A stretch of 22,788 bases of DNA. Origin: Lachnospiraceae bacterium. Its GTDB lineage: Bacteria; Bacillota; Clostridia; Lachnospirales; Lachnospiraceae. Below, in pieces: positions 1-6,585 of the stretch. Below the pieces are notes generated by a model. It did not search any database. It worked only from the letters and a program-made list of their open reading frames with translations, and was not told the origin of the DNA. A program made the translations under genes and the position numbers. Where the stretch lies: NCBI GenBank assembly GCA_022798035.1, contig JAAWLS010000003.1:1-22788 (forward strand), given 5' to 3'. Position 1 is the first letter of the stretch. Every line of letters starts with the position of its first letter.

Positions 1-2
1 AA

Positions 3-908
3 AATGTTCTTTTATATAAGGAAATGAATCATTCTTTGATAAACACAATTCGCAATGTACACACTTCGATGAAACTGAATAAGCGCTTTAGAATCCCTTT
101 TCAAGGGATATGGAAACATACTTATTTTGAAGAGAAAAAGCTGTCAGAGGATGATGAATGTGTTTTCCTTTTTGAAGAAGGAAATAAGCAGTCTTATGAT
201 GCCGATTACCTCATGTATATAAGAAGAAAATATAGGAAGGCCATTTTAATTTTTTTATATTGGAATCCAGCTGAATATATTGACAAAAGATATGTCAGCT
301 ATGTGAATCAACATTTTGACTATGTAATTTCCTTTGACCCAGAGGATTGTAAGAAACATGATTGGATACATTATAGTGGAATTTACAGCAAACCTGAGGG
401 AATGATGAATCATGATAGTCCGGAATATGATGTGTTTTTTGCAGGCCACAATAAAGGAAGGCTGGAACTGCTGCGAAATATTTATGCTATTTTGAAAAAT
501 GCGGGACTAAAATGTGATTTTTATATTTCAGAAGTGGAAGACTGCTCTGACGATGGCATTCATTACAATGAGTATCTTCCATATTCGGAGTTACTGGAGC
601 ACATTAAAAATAGCAAGGCGATTTTAGAAGTGCTTCAAGATTGTCAGCACGGAAGTACTTTGAGACTGATGGAAGCAATGGTGTATGAAAGAGTACTCAT
701 AACAAATAATACAAATGTATTTTCAGAAAGGTATTTTTCAGAAGAACAGTTTTATGTTTTTAAGGGAATAGAGAGCATTGATGTGGAAAAGATAAAAAAT
801 AAATGCGATAACGTTGGAAATTTTTCGTATAATAACTTGTTATCACCAAAGAAGTTTCTTGCTTTCCTAGAAGAGTTGTATGAAAATTTTCCGGTGAACG
901 TTTCATAA
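3..908 (+). CDS. Glycosyltransferase, CgeB/GT-B-like (5' partial)
   Basis: The frame is open to the left edge, and the residues before the first in-window ATG (position 24) read as ordinary protein. No properly spaced ribosome binding site precedes that ATG, so the true start is probably just outside the window. The product resembles surface-polysaccharide glycosyltransferases with a GT-B C-terminal domain. Numbered from the ATG at 24, there is a FFAGHNKGRLELL-type segment near residue 137, then a segment with GSTLRLMEAMVYERVLITNN near residue 205, typical of the nucleotide-sugar binding half of CgeB-like enzymes (Glyco_trans_1_2). Donor and acceptor cannot be deduced. No signal peptide or membrane segment is seen, so it is likely cytoplasmic. 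It lies on the same strand as the main locus but is separated from it by the leftward DUF3990 module. It may be the end of an upstream glycan operon. The glycosyltransferase class is likely; specificity is unknown. Confidence 0.72.
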   Translation, partial: NVLLYKEMNHSLINTIRNVHTSMKLNKRFRIPFQGIWKHTYFEEKKLSEDDECVFLFEEGNKQSYDADYLMYIRRKYRKAILIFLYWNPAEYIDKRYVSYVNQHFDYVISFDPEDCKKHDWIHYSGIYSKPEGMMNHDSPEYDVFFAGHNKGRLELLRNIYAILKNAGLKCDFYISEVEDCSDDGIHYNEYLPYSELLEHIKNSKAILEVLQDCQHGSTLRLMEAMVYERVLITNNTNVFSERYFSEEQFYVFKGIESIDVEKIKNKCDNVGNFSYNNLLSPKKFLAFLEELYENFPVNVS

Positions 909-1033
909 CATCAATCGGCCGTTCACTTGTTGACAAAAAGAACAGTTTTACCAAGGAACACCGAAACATAAAAATTGATGGGAAGGGTTCCGAAGTCAGA
1001 TTAAAAATGGTGACATTTTTCTCTTCTATATTG

Positions 1034-1060
1034 GTCTGCTCTGCCGAGAGGGGAGCGGAC
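1034..1060. terminator. Candidate weak hairpin terminator
   Basis: GTCTGCTC (1034-1041) pairs with GAGCGGAC (1053-1060), 8 base pairs including one G-U wobble, with an 11-base loop. It is followed on the plus strand by AAAATGTTTTC, so the T run is short and delayed. It lies about 125 bases after the stop of the upstream glycosyltransferase gene. It could be a weak terminator for that gene, or simply a chance hairpin. Confidence 0.3.
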
Positions 1061-1173
1061 AAAATGTTTTCTTCATGAAACCAATAGTTCGTCAAAACAA
1101 TCATATTTTTTTACAAGTAATAACTGCTTTTTGATAAGTTCAGCTTCCACAATAATCGCGGCAATGAGTAATT

Positions 1174-1247
1174 AGCCTCCAGGGCATCGCTTATCCTGTC
1201 TTTTCTCCCGCTGCTAAGCTGAGAGCTGTCTGAACGATGCCGGGGCT
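1174..1247. repeat. Imperfect inverted repeat near 3' end of leftward module
   Basis: GGCATCG (1183-1189) is the exact reverse complement of CGATGCC (1235-1241), and the outer AGCC (1174-1177) matches GGCT (1244-1247). The 45-base interior is itself rich in AGCT-type short palindromes. It begins about 10 bases beyond the stop codon of the leftward DUF3791-like gene, so it may act as that operon's 3' structure. No T run follows on the minus strand, so an intrinsic terminator is not proven. Confidence 0.35.
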
Positions 1248-1256
1248 TTTAATACG

Positions 1257-1499
1257 TTAATGTTTCCTTAAGGATATTTCCTCCAGATATCGTTCCGCAA
1301 TATATTCTGCTGCTTCTGCCCAAAGTGCATTTTCCGTATTCTGCAATGTTTTATAAGTTTCTGATTTATAAAACTGAATAGCTGCCTCTTCAAATTCAAT
1401 TTCAAATTTTTGCTGAAGCAGTTTTACCACTGCTTTAATTTGAATACACATATTCATAGTAATATCTTTACCATTGAAAGTATAAACTGCGTTATTCAT
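1257..1499 (-). CDS. Small DUF3791-like partner protein
   Basis: 80 residues, no membrane segment or signal peptide, probably cytoplasmic. The sequence is helical in character and ends with an AAEYIAERYLEE segment, resembling the short DUF3791-type proteins that accompany DUF3990 genes in Clostridia. The N-terminal part of the neighbouring 229-residue protein looks like the same domain. The ATG at 1499-1497 is preceded on the minus strand by AGGAG at about 8 bases. The first eight bases of this gene (ATGAATAA) overlap the end of the upstream DUF3990 gene, so the two are very likely translationally coupled. By analogy it could be an antitoxin or accessory subunit for the ADP-ribosyltransferase-like neighbour. 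That role is inference, and family assignment at this length is moderate. Confidence 0.6.
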   Translation of the reverse strand: MNNAVYTFNGKDITMNMCIQIKAVVKLLQQKFEIEFEEAAIQFYKSETYKTLQNTENALWAEAAEYIAERYLEEISLRKH

Positions 1500-2181
1500 A
1501 TATGTTTCTCCTAATAAATCTCAAATATTTTAATGACTTTTTTGTGTGGAATGATATCTGGTTGTTTGCCTTGCTGTATTTTAGCCGAGCAACGGCCTCT
1601 TCATCTGTCAAAATATCTGCAATATACAATTGTATGGTTTCCATGGTTCTATCGTCTGCAACTGGGCCGATTACAATGTCATAATCATGCTGCAATCCGC
1701 CTTTGATTCTGTTTTCTTTGATAAATTTCAGCCAATCTTTGCTTAAAGAATCGAAACGTTTTACTTTTAAAGAAGTATTTTCCGTAAAAAGATATTCATA
1801 CACAAAATACGGCTTCTTTTTTTCACGGAGTGAAAGCCGATAAGCCCATTCTTTGGATTGTGATTTCAATATAGTTGTGTAAAATCCTTTTCCAAAATCT
1901 CTGCGGTTGTGAGATTTGGATAAATCTATTTTGTCAAAATCATGACAACTGCCGTGATATACCACTAATTCTCTTGAGTTTTCTTCAACTATTCGTTCTA
2001 TATACTCCATTACTTCTTCAAAATCCACCTGATGCAGATATTCGTGCTGTATTAATATTTTTTCAAATACTTGGTACTTGTGGAATAAATCGACGACATC
2101 ACTGCCGGACAATTCGTGGCGTTTTGCATATACTTCGATCGCTTCAATGGAAAGTATTTCAACGTCGGACTGTGCACTCAT
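1492..2181 (-). CDS. DUF3990 protein, PARP-like ADP-ribosyltransferase fold, with N-terminal DUF3791-like domain
   Basis: 229 residues. Residues about 1-70 form a helical DUF3791-like domain (EAIEVYAKRHELSG). The DUF3990 domain starts at LVVYHGS near residue 73. The visible motifs are YHGS, then DFGKGFYTT about 20 residues later, then YDIVIGPVADDR near residue 168. YHGS plus GKGFY resembles the H and Y motifs of PARP/diphtheria-type ADP-ribosyltransferases (for example GKGIY in PARPs), and DUF3990 is to my knowledge placed with that fold. A third catalytic acidic residue cannot be assigned by eye. AAAAGGAG lies 6 bases before the ATG at 2181, a strong ribosome binding site. It is the first gene of a leftward two-gene operon. 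The likely role is an ADP-ribosylating toxin or effector held with a small partner; target and NAD dependence are unknown. Confidence 0.75.
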   Translation of the reverse strand: MSAQSDVEILSIEAIEVYAKRHELSGSDVVDLFHKYQVFEKILIQHEYLHQVDFEEVMEYIERIVEENSRELVVYHGSCHDFDKIDLSKSHNRRDFGKGFYTTILKSQSKEWAYRLSLREKKKPYFVYEYLFTENTSLKVKRFDSLSKDWLKFIKENRIKGGLQHDYDIVIGPVADDRTMETIQLYIADILTDEEAVARLKYSKANNQISFHTKKSLKYLRFIRRNIYE

Positions 2182-2231
2182 AAGTTTCTCCTTTTCAAAT
2201 ACTATATGGCAAAATAGCTGTCCTGTTATTA

Positions 2232-2260
2232 AAAATATAACATTTATATCACAAAATCAA
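2232..2260 (-). promoter_or_regulatory. Candidate promoter of the DUF3990/DUF3791 operon
   Basis: On the minus strand TTGATT (2260-2255) is followed, after 17 bases, by TATTTT (2237-2232); an alternative TATATT lies two bases closer. The region is very AT-rich and lies about 50 bases upstream of the DUF3990 start at 2181. It fits a sigma-A-type promoter, but the match is by eye only. Confidence 0.35.
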
Positions 2261-2308
2261 CACTATTGATGCGATTTTATAAATTATCGGCATAAAATGT
2301 TTTTTATT

Positions 2309-2405
2309 CCCGCAAGCAATGAGGAAAATAGCCATGTTTGCATGGATATTTGACGAATACCGCGAGAGTCAAATATGGAAGCAGTGAGATGTCTTTTTAC
2401 TGCGG
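2309..2405. repeat. Compact nested inverted-repeat element in divergent region
   Basis: Four complementary pairs lie within 97 bases. CCGCA (2310-2314) pairs with TGCGG (2401-2405). CATG (2333-2336) pairs with CATG (2341-2344) around TTTG. ATATTTGAC (2346-2354) is the exact reverse complement of GTCAAATAT (2368-2376). GCAGT (2381-2385) pairs with ACTGC (2399-2403), which competes with the outermost pair. The element sits between the leftward module and the first gene of the rightward operon. It could be an operator, a 5' leader RNA of the polysaccharide operon, or a small intergenic repeat. No T run follows, so it is not an ordinary terminator. Confidence 0.5.
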
Positions 2406-2462
2406 AAAAGATTTGCAGGAGAAAAGAGGCATACTTATTTTTCAGCTAGTTGGCAGTATGAT

Positions 2463-2482
2463 GTCGGTTGGCTTGCGCCGAC
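2463..2482 (+). promoter_or_regulatory. Hairpin in probable leader of the polysaccharide operon
   Basis: GTCGG (2463-2467) pairs with CCGAC (2478-2482) around a 10-base loop that can form extra GC pairs. It ends 35 bases before the start of the GC-rich aminotransferase gene and no U run follows. It may be part of the operon's 5' untranslated region. No clear promoter hexamers were identified for the rightward operon. Confidence 0.3.
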
Positions 2483-2517
2483 TTGTGCTTCATTGTTCTG
2501 CCGGAAAAGAGAAATGA

Positions 2518-3822
2518 ATGTTTACATCAAATGAGGAATACACCCCCTTCCCTTCCAAACTCTGGCTCTCTTCCCCCACCATGCATGGCCCGGAACTTGC
2601 CTGCATGCAGCAGGCTTATGAGAGCAACTGGATGTCTACCATAGGGAAAAATATCAATGAAATTGAACGCCTGATTTGTGAAAGAGTGGGCTGCCGCCAT
2701 GGCATCGCTCTTTCCTCTGGCACCGCCGCCCTGCATATGTCAGTAAAGCTGGCAGGGGAGCGGCTCTTTGGAAAGCCCTGGCCGGGGCATGGGGCCCTGG
2801 AAGGCAGGAAAGTGTTCTGCTCTGACCTGACTTTTGCAGCCACGGTAAATCCAGTAGTGTATGAAGGAGGCGTTCCTGTATTCATTGATACGGAAAGAGA
2901 CACCTGGAACATGGACCCTCTGGCTCTGGAACAGGCTTTTGCCCTCTATCCGGAGACGCGGCTTGTAGTGCTGGCCCACCTGTACGGGGTGCCGGGAAAG
3001 ATAGATGAGATAAAGGAAGTCTGTGAAAGCCATGGGGCAGTCCTGATTGAGGACGCGGCGGAATCCCTGGGGGCTTCCTACAAGGGGAGGCAGACAGGGA
3101 CGTTTGGGGACTACAGCTGCATCAGCTTTAACGGGAATAAGATTATCACCGGCTCTTCGGGCGGAATGCTGCTTACAGAGGATGGGGAGGGTGCGGAGAA
3201 AGTGCGCAGATGGTCCACCCAGGCAAGGGAGAATGCCCCCTGGTATCAGCATGAGGAAGTGGGGTACAACTACCGGATGAGCAACGTGATAGCGGGAGTG
3301 GTGCGGGGACAGTTTCCGTATCTGGAGGAGCACATAAGCCGGAAGAAGGAAATCTATGAGAGGTACAAAGAAGGGCTGAAAAGGCTTCCCATAGAGATGA
3401 ATCCCTATGATGAGAAGAACAGCGAGCCGAATTTCTGGCTGAGCTGCCTTATGGTGAAAGAGGAAGGGCTGAGCCGCCAGGAGCGTGGAGCAAGGGAAGC
3501 CTGGTATGAGAGGGAGAGAGGAAAGAGCTGCCCGACGGAAATCTTAGAGGCCCTTGACAGCATAAATGCAGAAGGGCGGCCCATCTGGAAGCCGCTGCAC
3601 TTACAGCCCATGTATCGGATGCATCCGTTTATTACCAGATACGGGAGGGGAAGGGCAGTGGCCAATGCCTGTCAGGCAGAAGGAACAGAAGAGACGGACA
3701 GCAGGCTGAGGGACAAGGGAGCGGACATCTTTGAAAGAGGTCTTTGCCTGCCCAGCGACATCAAGATGACAAAAGAGCAGCAGGAGAAAGTGATTGAGGT
3801 TGTGAGGGCTTGTTTTGAGTGA
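2518..3822 (+). CDS. DegT/DnrJ/EryC1/StrS PLP-dependent sugar aminotransferase (PglE/EpsN-like)
   Basis: 434 residues, cytoplasmic, somewhat longer than the usual 360-400. The fold-type I aminotransferase motifs are intact: SSGTAALH near residue 67 for PLP phosphate, the pyridine-binding Asp179 in LIEDAAESLGA, and the Schiff-base Lys208 in SFNGNKII followed by GSSGGM. The family moves an amino group from glutamate to a 4- or 3-keto nucleotide sugar. Resemblance to PglE/EpsN, and the initiating phosphoglycosyl transferase next door, suggest it makes the 4-amino precursor of the first sugar; that is inference. The ATG at 2518 follows GGAAAAGAG, a weak ribosome binding site; the ATG at 2514 leads to an early stop. 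The gene is clearly richer in GC than its neighbours: the row 2761-2820 has 39 G/C in 60, against 21 in 60 for 5881-5940. It may have a different origin from the rest of the operon. Confidence 0.9.
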   Translation: MFTSNEEYTPFPSKLWLSSPTMHGPELACMQQAYESNWMSTIGKNINEIERLICERVGCRHGIALSSGTAALHMSVKLAGERLFGKPWPGHGALEGRKVFCSDLTFAATVNPVVYEGGVPVFIDTERDTWNMDPLALEQAFALYPETRLVVLAHLYGVPGKIDEIKEVCESHGAVLIEDAAESLGASYKGRQTGTFGDYSCISFNGNKIITGSSGGMLLTEDGEGAEKVRRWSTQARENAPWYQHEEVGYNYRMSNVIAGVVRGQFPYLEEHISRKKEIYERYKEGLKRLPIEMNPYDEKNSEPNFWLSCLMVKEEGLSRQERGAREAWYERERGKSCPTEILEALDSINAEGRPIWKPLHLQPMYRMHPFITRYGRGRAVANACQAEGTEETDSRLRDKGADIFERGLCLPSDIKMTKEQQEKVIEVVRACFE

Positions 3823-3891
3823 GAAGAAATCTAATTGTCAAAAAAAGTATTTTGAGCAGCAGGAAATATGAGTCTGACATAGAGGTTATGA

Positions 3892-4608
3892 ATGCAGCGT
3901 AAAATTGGTTTTTATGAAAAATATGTGAAACGGGCAATGGATATCATTTGCTTTTTGATAGCCGTCATTTGTTTTTCCTGGTTGATAGCCGCCATTGCTG
4001 TCTTGGTTAAGGTGAAATTAGGTTCGCCGGTAATATTTACACAGCCGAGGCCGGGACGTATTGACCCAAAGACGGGTCAGGAAAAAATATTTTATTTGTA
4101 TAAATTCAGAACCATGACAGAGGAACGGGATAAGAACGGCAATTTACTGCCGGATGAAATCAGACTGACAAAGTTTGGGAAAGCTTTGAGAGCTACCAGT
4201 TTGGATGAACTGCCGGAAATAGTCAATATTCTGCGTGGAGAGCTTTCTCTGGTGGGACCAAGGCCTCAGCTGGTGAGAGACATGGTATTTATGACGCCGG
4301 AACAGAGGATGCGTCACACGGCAAGGCCAGGATTGTCTGGACTGGCTCAGGTGAGCGGCCGTAATGCTATCTCATGGGAAAATAAACTAGAGATTGATTT
4401 GAAGTATGTTCGAAATGTTACCTTCTGGGGTGACATAAAAATTATAGCTCAAACGGTGATAAAAGCTTTTATCAAACGAGAGGGAATTACAGAGAACAAT
4501 ATGGCAACTGCAGAAGATTTTGGAGATTATCTGCTCCGAAAAGGAGATATTAAACAGGAATACTATGAGGAAAAACAAAGAGAGGCGAGGCAGCTGCTGG
4601 AAGCGTAG
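3892..4608 (+). CDS. Undecaprenyl-phosphate sugar-1-phosphate transferase (bacterial sugar transferase, PglC/EpsL type)
   Basis: 238 residues. It has one N-terminal membrane segment (about residues 17-40), then the monotopic phosphoglycosyl transferase domain: YLYKFRTM, the catalytic Asp-Glu pair in TSLDELPEIVNILRGE, SLVGPRPQLV, and RPGLSGLAQVSGRNAISW. The family transfers a sugar-1-phosphate from a UDP-sugar to undecaprenyl phosphate on the inner face of the membrane, starting each repeat unit. It lacks the extra N-terminal membrane segments of the long WbaP/WcaJ type, so it is the small PglC/EpsL form. AGAGG lies 6 bases before the ATG at 3892. It follows the aminotransferase by 69 bases, consistent with use of a diamino or 4-amino sugar as first residue, though PglD- and PglF-like partners are not adjacent. 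The exact sugar is not deducible. Confidence 0.92.
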   Translation: MQRKIGFYEKYVKRAMDIICFLIAVICFSWLIAAIAVLVKVKLGSPVIFTQPRPGRIDPKTGQEKIFYLYKFRTMTEERDKNGNLLPDEIRLTKFGKALRATSLDELPEIVNILRGELSLVGPRPQLVRDMVFMTPEQRMRHTARPGLSGLAQVSGRNAISWENKLEIDLKYVRNVTFWGDIKIIAQTVIKAFIKREGITENNMATAEDFGDYLLRKGDIKQEYYEEKQREARQLLEA

Positions 4609-4731
4609 AAAAATAAATTGGAAATATTAAATCCTGCCGCCATACCAACAACAGTATTTTCTGAGAGAAGAAACGTATAAATTGAGGTTCAGGGCCATAC
4701 CGGAACTAAATTAGGAAAGCAAGGAAGAAAG

Positions 4732-5502
4732 ATGCAGAATCTGGTTTCAATTATTATGCCTTCATATAACACAGCAGAATATATTGCTTCCTCTATTGAA
4801 AGTGTCCAGGCACAGACTTATCCAAATTGGGAATTGATTATTATGGATGACTGTTCTACGGACCATACGGAGGAAGTTCTGCAGAAATATCTGTCAGATA
4901 AGAGAATCCATTATTTTAGAAATAAAAGAAATTCCGGAGCGGCAGTGTCCAGAAACAGGGCATTGCGGAAAGCACAGGGAAGATGGATTGCATTTTTAGA
5001 CAGTGATGATTTGTGGCATCCGGAGAAACTAGAGCGGCAGATTGCATTTATGGTGAAAAAGCCATGCTCATTTTCTTATACAAAATATGAAGAAATAGAT
5101 GAAAAAGGGAATGCTCTTGGGATTGTGGTAAGCGGACCAAAACGAATTACAAAAAAAGGAATGTACCGCTACTGCTGGCCAGGGTGTCTTACAGTAATGT
5201 ATGACCAAAACGAAATTGGAAAGATTCAGATTGCTGATATCAAGAAAAATAATGATTATGCAATGTGGTTGAAGGTCTGCAAGAAGGCTGACTGCTGTCT
5301 CTATCCAGCAGTTATGGCAAAATACCGGAAAAGAAGCGGGAGTATCAGCAATCACAGTTACGGCAGATTAATAAAATGGCATTACAAATTATTCCGGGAG
5401 GCAGAAGAGAGAAATATTCTGCCTGCTGTTTGGAGCACCTGTAGGAATATGATATTTGGTGCAGTCAAAAAGATTAGATTTCATAAAAAAATAAAGGAAT
5501 AA
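4732..5502 (+). CDS. Glycosyltransferase family 2
   Basis: 256 residues, cytoplasmic or membrane-associated. A classic GT-A family 2 N-terminus: VSIIMPSYNTAEYI near residue 4, ELIIMDDCSTD near residue 35 for nucleotide binding, GAAVSRNRAL near residue 70, and FLDSDDLWHPEKL near residue 88, which contains the DxD metal and donor motif. This is the region shared with EpsJ/WcaA-type enzymes. The C-terminal part, rich in basic residues, probably sets acceptor specificity. GGAAGAAAG before the ATG at 4732 serves as ribosome binding site. The next gene starts 6 bases after its stop, so the two are co-transcribed. Donor sugar unknown. The 122-base gap before this gene contains a 27-codon open fragment without a start (see findings). 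Confidence 0.9.
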   Translation: MQNLVSIIMPSYNTAEYIASSIESVQAQTYPNWELIIMDDCSTDHTEEVLQKYLSDKRIHYFRNKRNSGAAVSRNRALRKAQGRWIAFLDSDDLWHPEKLERQIAFMVKKPCSFSYTKYEEIDEKGNALGIVVSGPKRITKKGMYRYCWPGCLTVMYDQNEIGKIQIADIKKNNDYAMWLKVCKKADCCLYPAVMAKYRKRSGSISNHSYGRLIKWHYKLFREAEERNILPAVWSTCRNMIFGAVKKIRFHKKIKE

Positions 5503-5508
5503 AATCAT

Positions 5509-6585
5509 ATGATAGGTATCGTATTCAGCAATGATTTGAACACCTGCCCTTATATTGATAAATATTTGGATGTATTCCATCGAATGGGAACGGCATATGA
5601 AGTGATTCTTTGGAACAGAGAAGGCAGGACAAAAACATATCCCTCAAATTACAGAGTGTATGATGTATCGGCGGATATCTATGTGCCAAAGTGGAAAAAA
5701 ATAGGCGGCTTCTATGGCTTCCGAAAATTTTTGAGAAGAACCATAAAAGAGAATTCATACGATAAATTGATATTTCTGACCACATTTTCTGCCTTAATGT
5801 GCTATGGACTTACCCGGAATCAGTACAGAGGGAAATATATCTTTGATTTCCGAGATTTGAGTTTTGAACAAAATAGATGTTATCGAAAACTGGTAAAGAA
5901 TGTGATGGAGAATTCCTATTTTACTTGTATGTCTTCTCCGGGATTTGCAGGTGTGTTTCAGATAAAAAATTATGTCATGGCTCATAATTTCAGATATAAG
6001 GATATAGAAAAGAAAGATGAAATTACAGCCGCGGGAGAAAAATTAAAAGAAAAGATAACACTGCTTCACATTGGAATTACCCGGGGAGAGGCATATAACA
6101 AACGACTTGCAGATGTTTTTGGAAATGATGAACGTTTTGAGGTGTATATTGTCGGAAGCGGAAATGATACGGCTGATTTTCAGAATTATATTGAGAAATA
6201 CGATAATATCACGGTTAAAGGAACTTATGACAATGAAGAAAAAGTAAAATTGATTGCAAAGGCGGATATGCTGCTGTACTACTATCCCTGCGATTTTAAC
6301 TGCAACAGAGCCTTAGCTAATAAATATTATGATGGACTGATTTACAAAAAGCCCTTGATTGGAAATAAAAATACATATTCCGGGAGAAGGCTTCAGAAAA
6401 AGGGATTGGGAATCTCTCTTGACCTTACTTCAGAATCTTTTGCAGATGAGGTATCTGCTTACTATAAAGATATTAATTTGGATTTGTATGAGAAAAATGT
6501 GCAGAAAGAGCTGAAGTCTGTAATCTCAGAAGATGAAATTTATATCAAGAAAATCGAGGAATTTGCAATTGAAAAGAACTGTTGA
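5509..6585 (+). CDS. GT-B-type glycosyltransferase of the polysaccharide locus
   Basis: 358 residues, no membrane segment. The organisation is two Rossmann-like halves. The N-terminal half starts MIGIVFSNDLNT. A linker near residue 184 (KITLLHIGITRG) begins the second half, followed by VYIVGSGNDTADFQNYIEKY and NITVKGTY, then YYYPCDFNCNRALANKYYDG and KKPLIGNKNTY. The VGSG, GTY and NRALANKYYDG segments match the C-terminal donor-binding half of GT4/GT-B-like capsule enzymes, although the canonical E-x7-E motif is not clear. AAGGA overlapping the end of the previous gene serves the ATG at 5509. The function is probably addition of one sugar to the lipid-linked repeat unit; donor unknown. Family placement is moderate because divergent GT-B enzymes are hard to name from motifs alone. 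Confidence 0.72.
   Translation: MIGIVFSNDLNTCPYIDKYLDVFHRMGTAYEVILWNREGRTKTYPSNYRVYDVSADIYVPKWKKIGGFYGFRKFLRRTIKENSYDKLIFLTTFSALMCYGLTRNQYRGKYIFDFRDLSFEQNRCYRKLVKNVMENSYFTCMSSPGFAGVFQIKNYVMAHNFRYKDIEKKDEITAAGEKLKEKITLLHIGITRGEAYNKRLADVFGNDERFEVYIVGSGNDTADFQNYIEKYDNITVKGTYDNEEKVKLIAKADMLLYYYPCDFNCNRALANKYYDGLIYKKPLIGNKNTYSGRRLQKKGLGISLDLTSESFADEVSAYYKDINLDLYEKNVQKELKSVISEDEIYIKKIEEFAIEKNC

Larger units (their letters stand above)
909..1256. other. Intergenic region between convergent genes
   Basis: About 350 bases with no supportable gene. It sits between the end of the rightward glycosyltransferase and the end of the leftward DUF3791-like gene, so it should hold transcription terminators for both. 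Two inverted repeats are visible (1034-1060 and 1174-1247), neither followed by a convincing U run. Open frames cross it on both strands, but none has a start codon with a ribosome binding site or a recognisable product. Confidence 0.6.

Noticed and set aside
880..1078. Plus-strand open frame of about 66 codons after the first gene
   Set aside because: It looks somewhat protein-like but has no start codon with a binding site and no family match by eye; it could be a remnant, but support is too thin.
760..1104. Minus-strand open frame of 114 codons
   Set aside because: It runs into the 3' end of the rightward glycosyltransferase gene, has no good ribosome binding site and no recognisable product.
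2740..3333. Minus-strand open frame of 197 codons
   Set aside because: Antisense shadow of the GC-rich aminotransferase gene, whose composition favours long antisense frames; product not recognisable.
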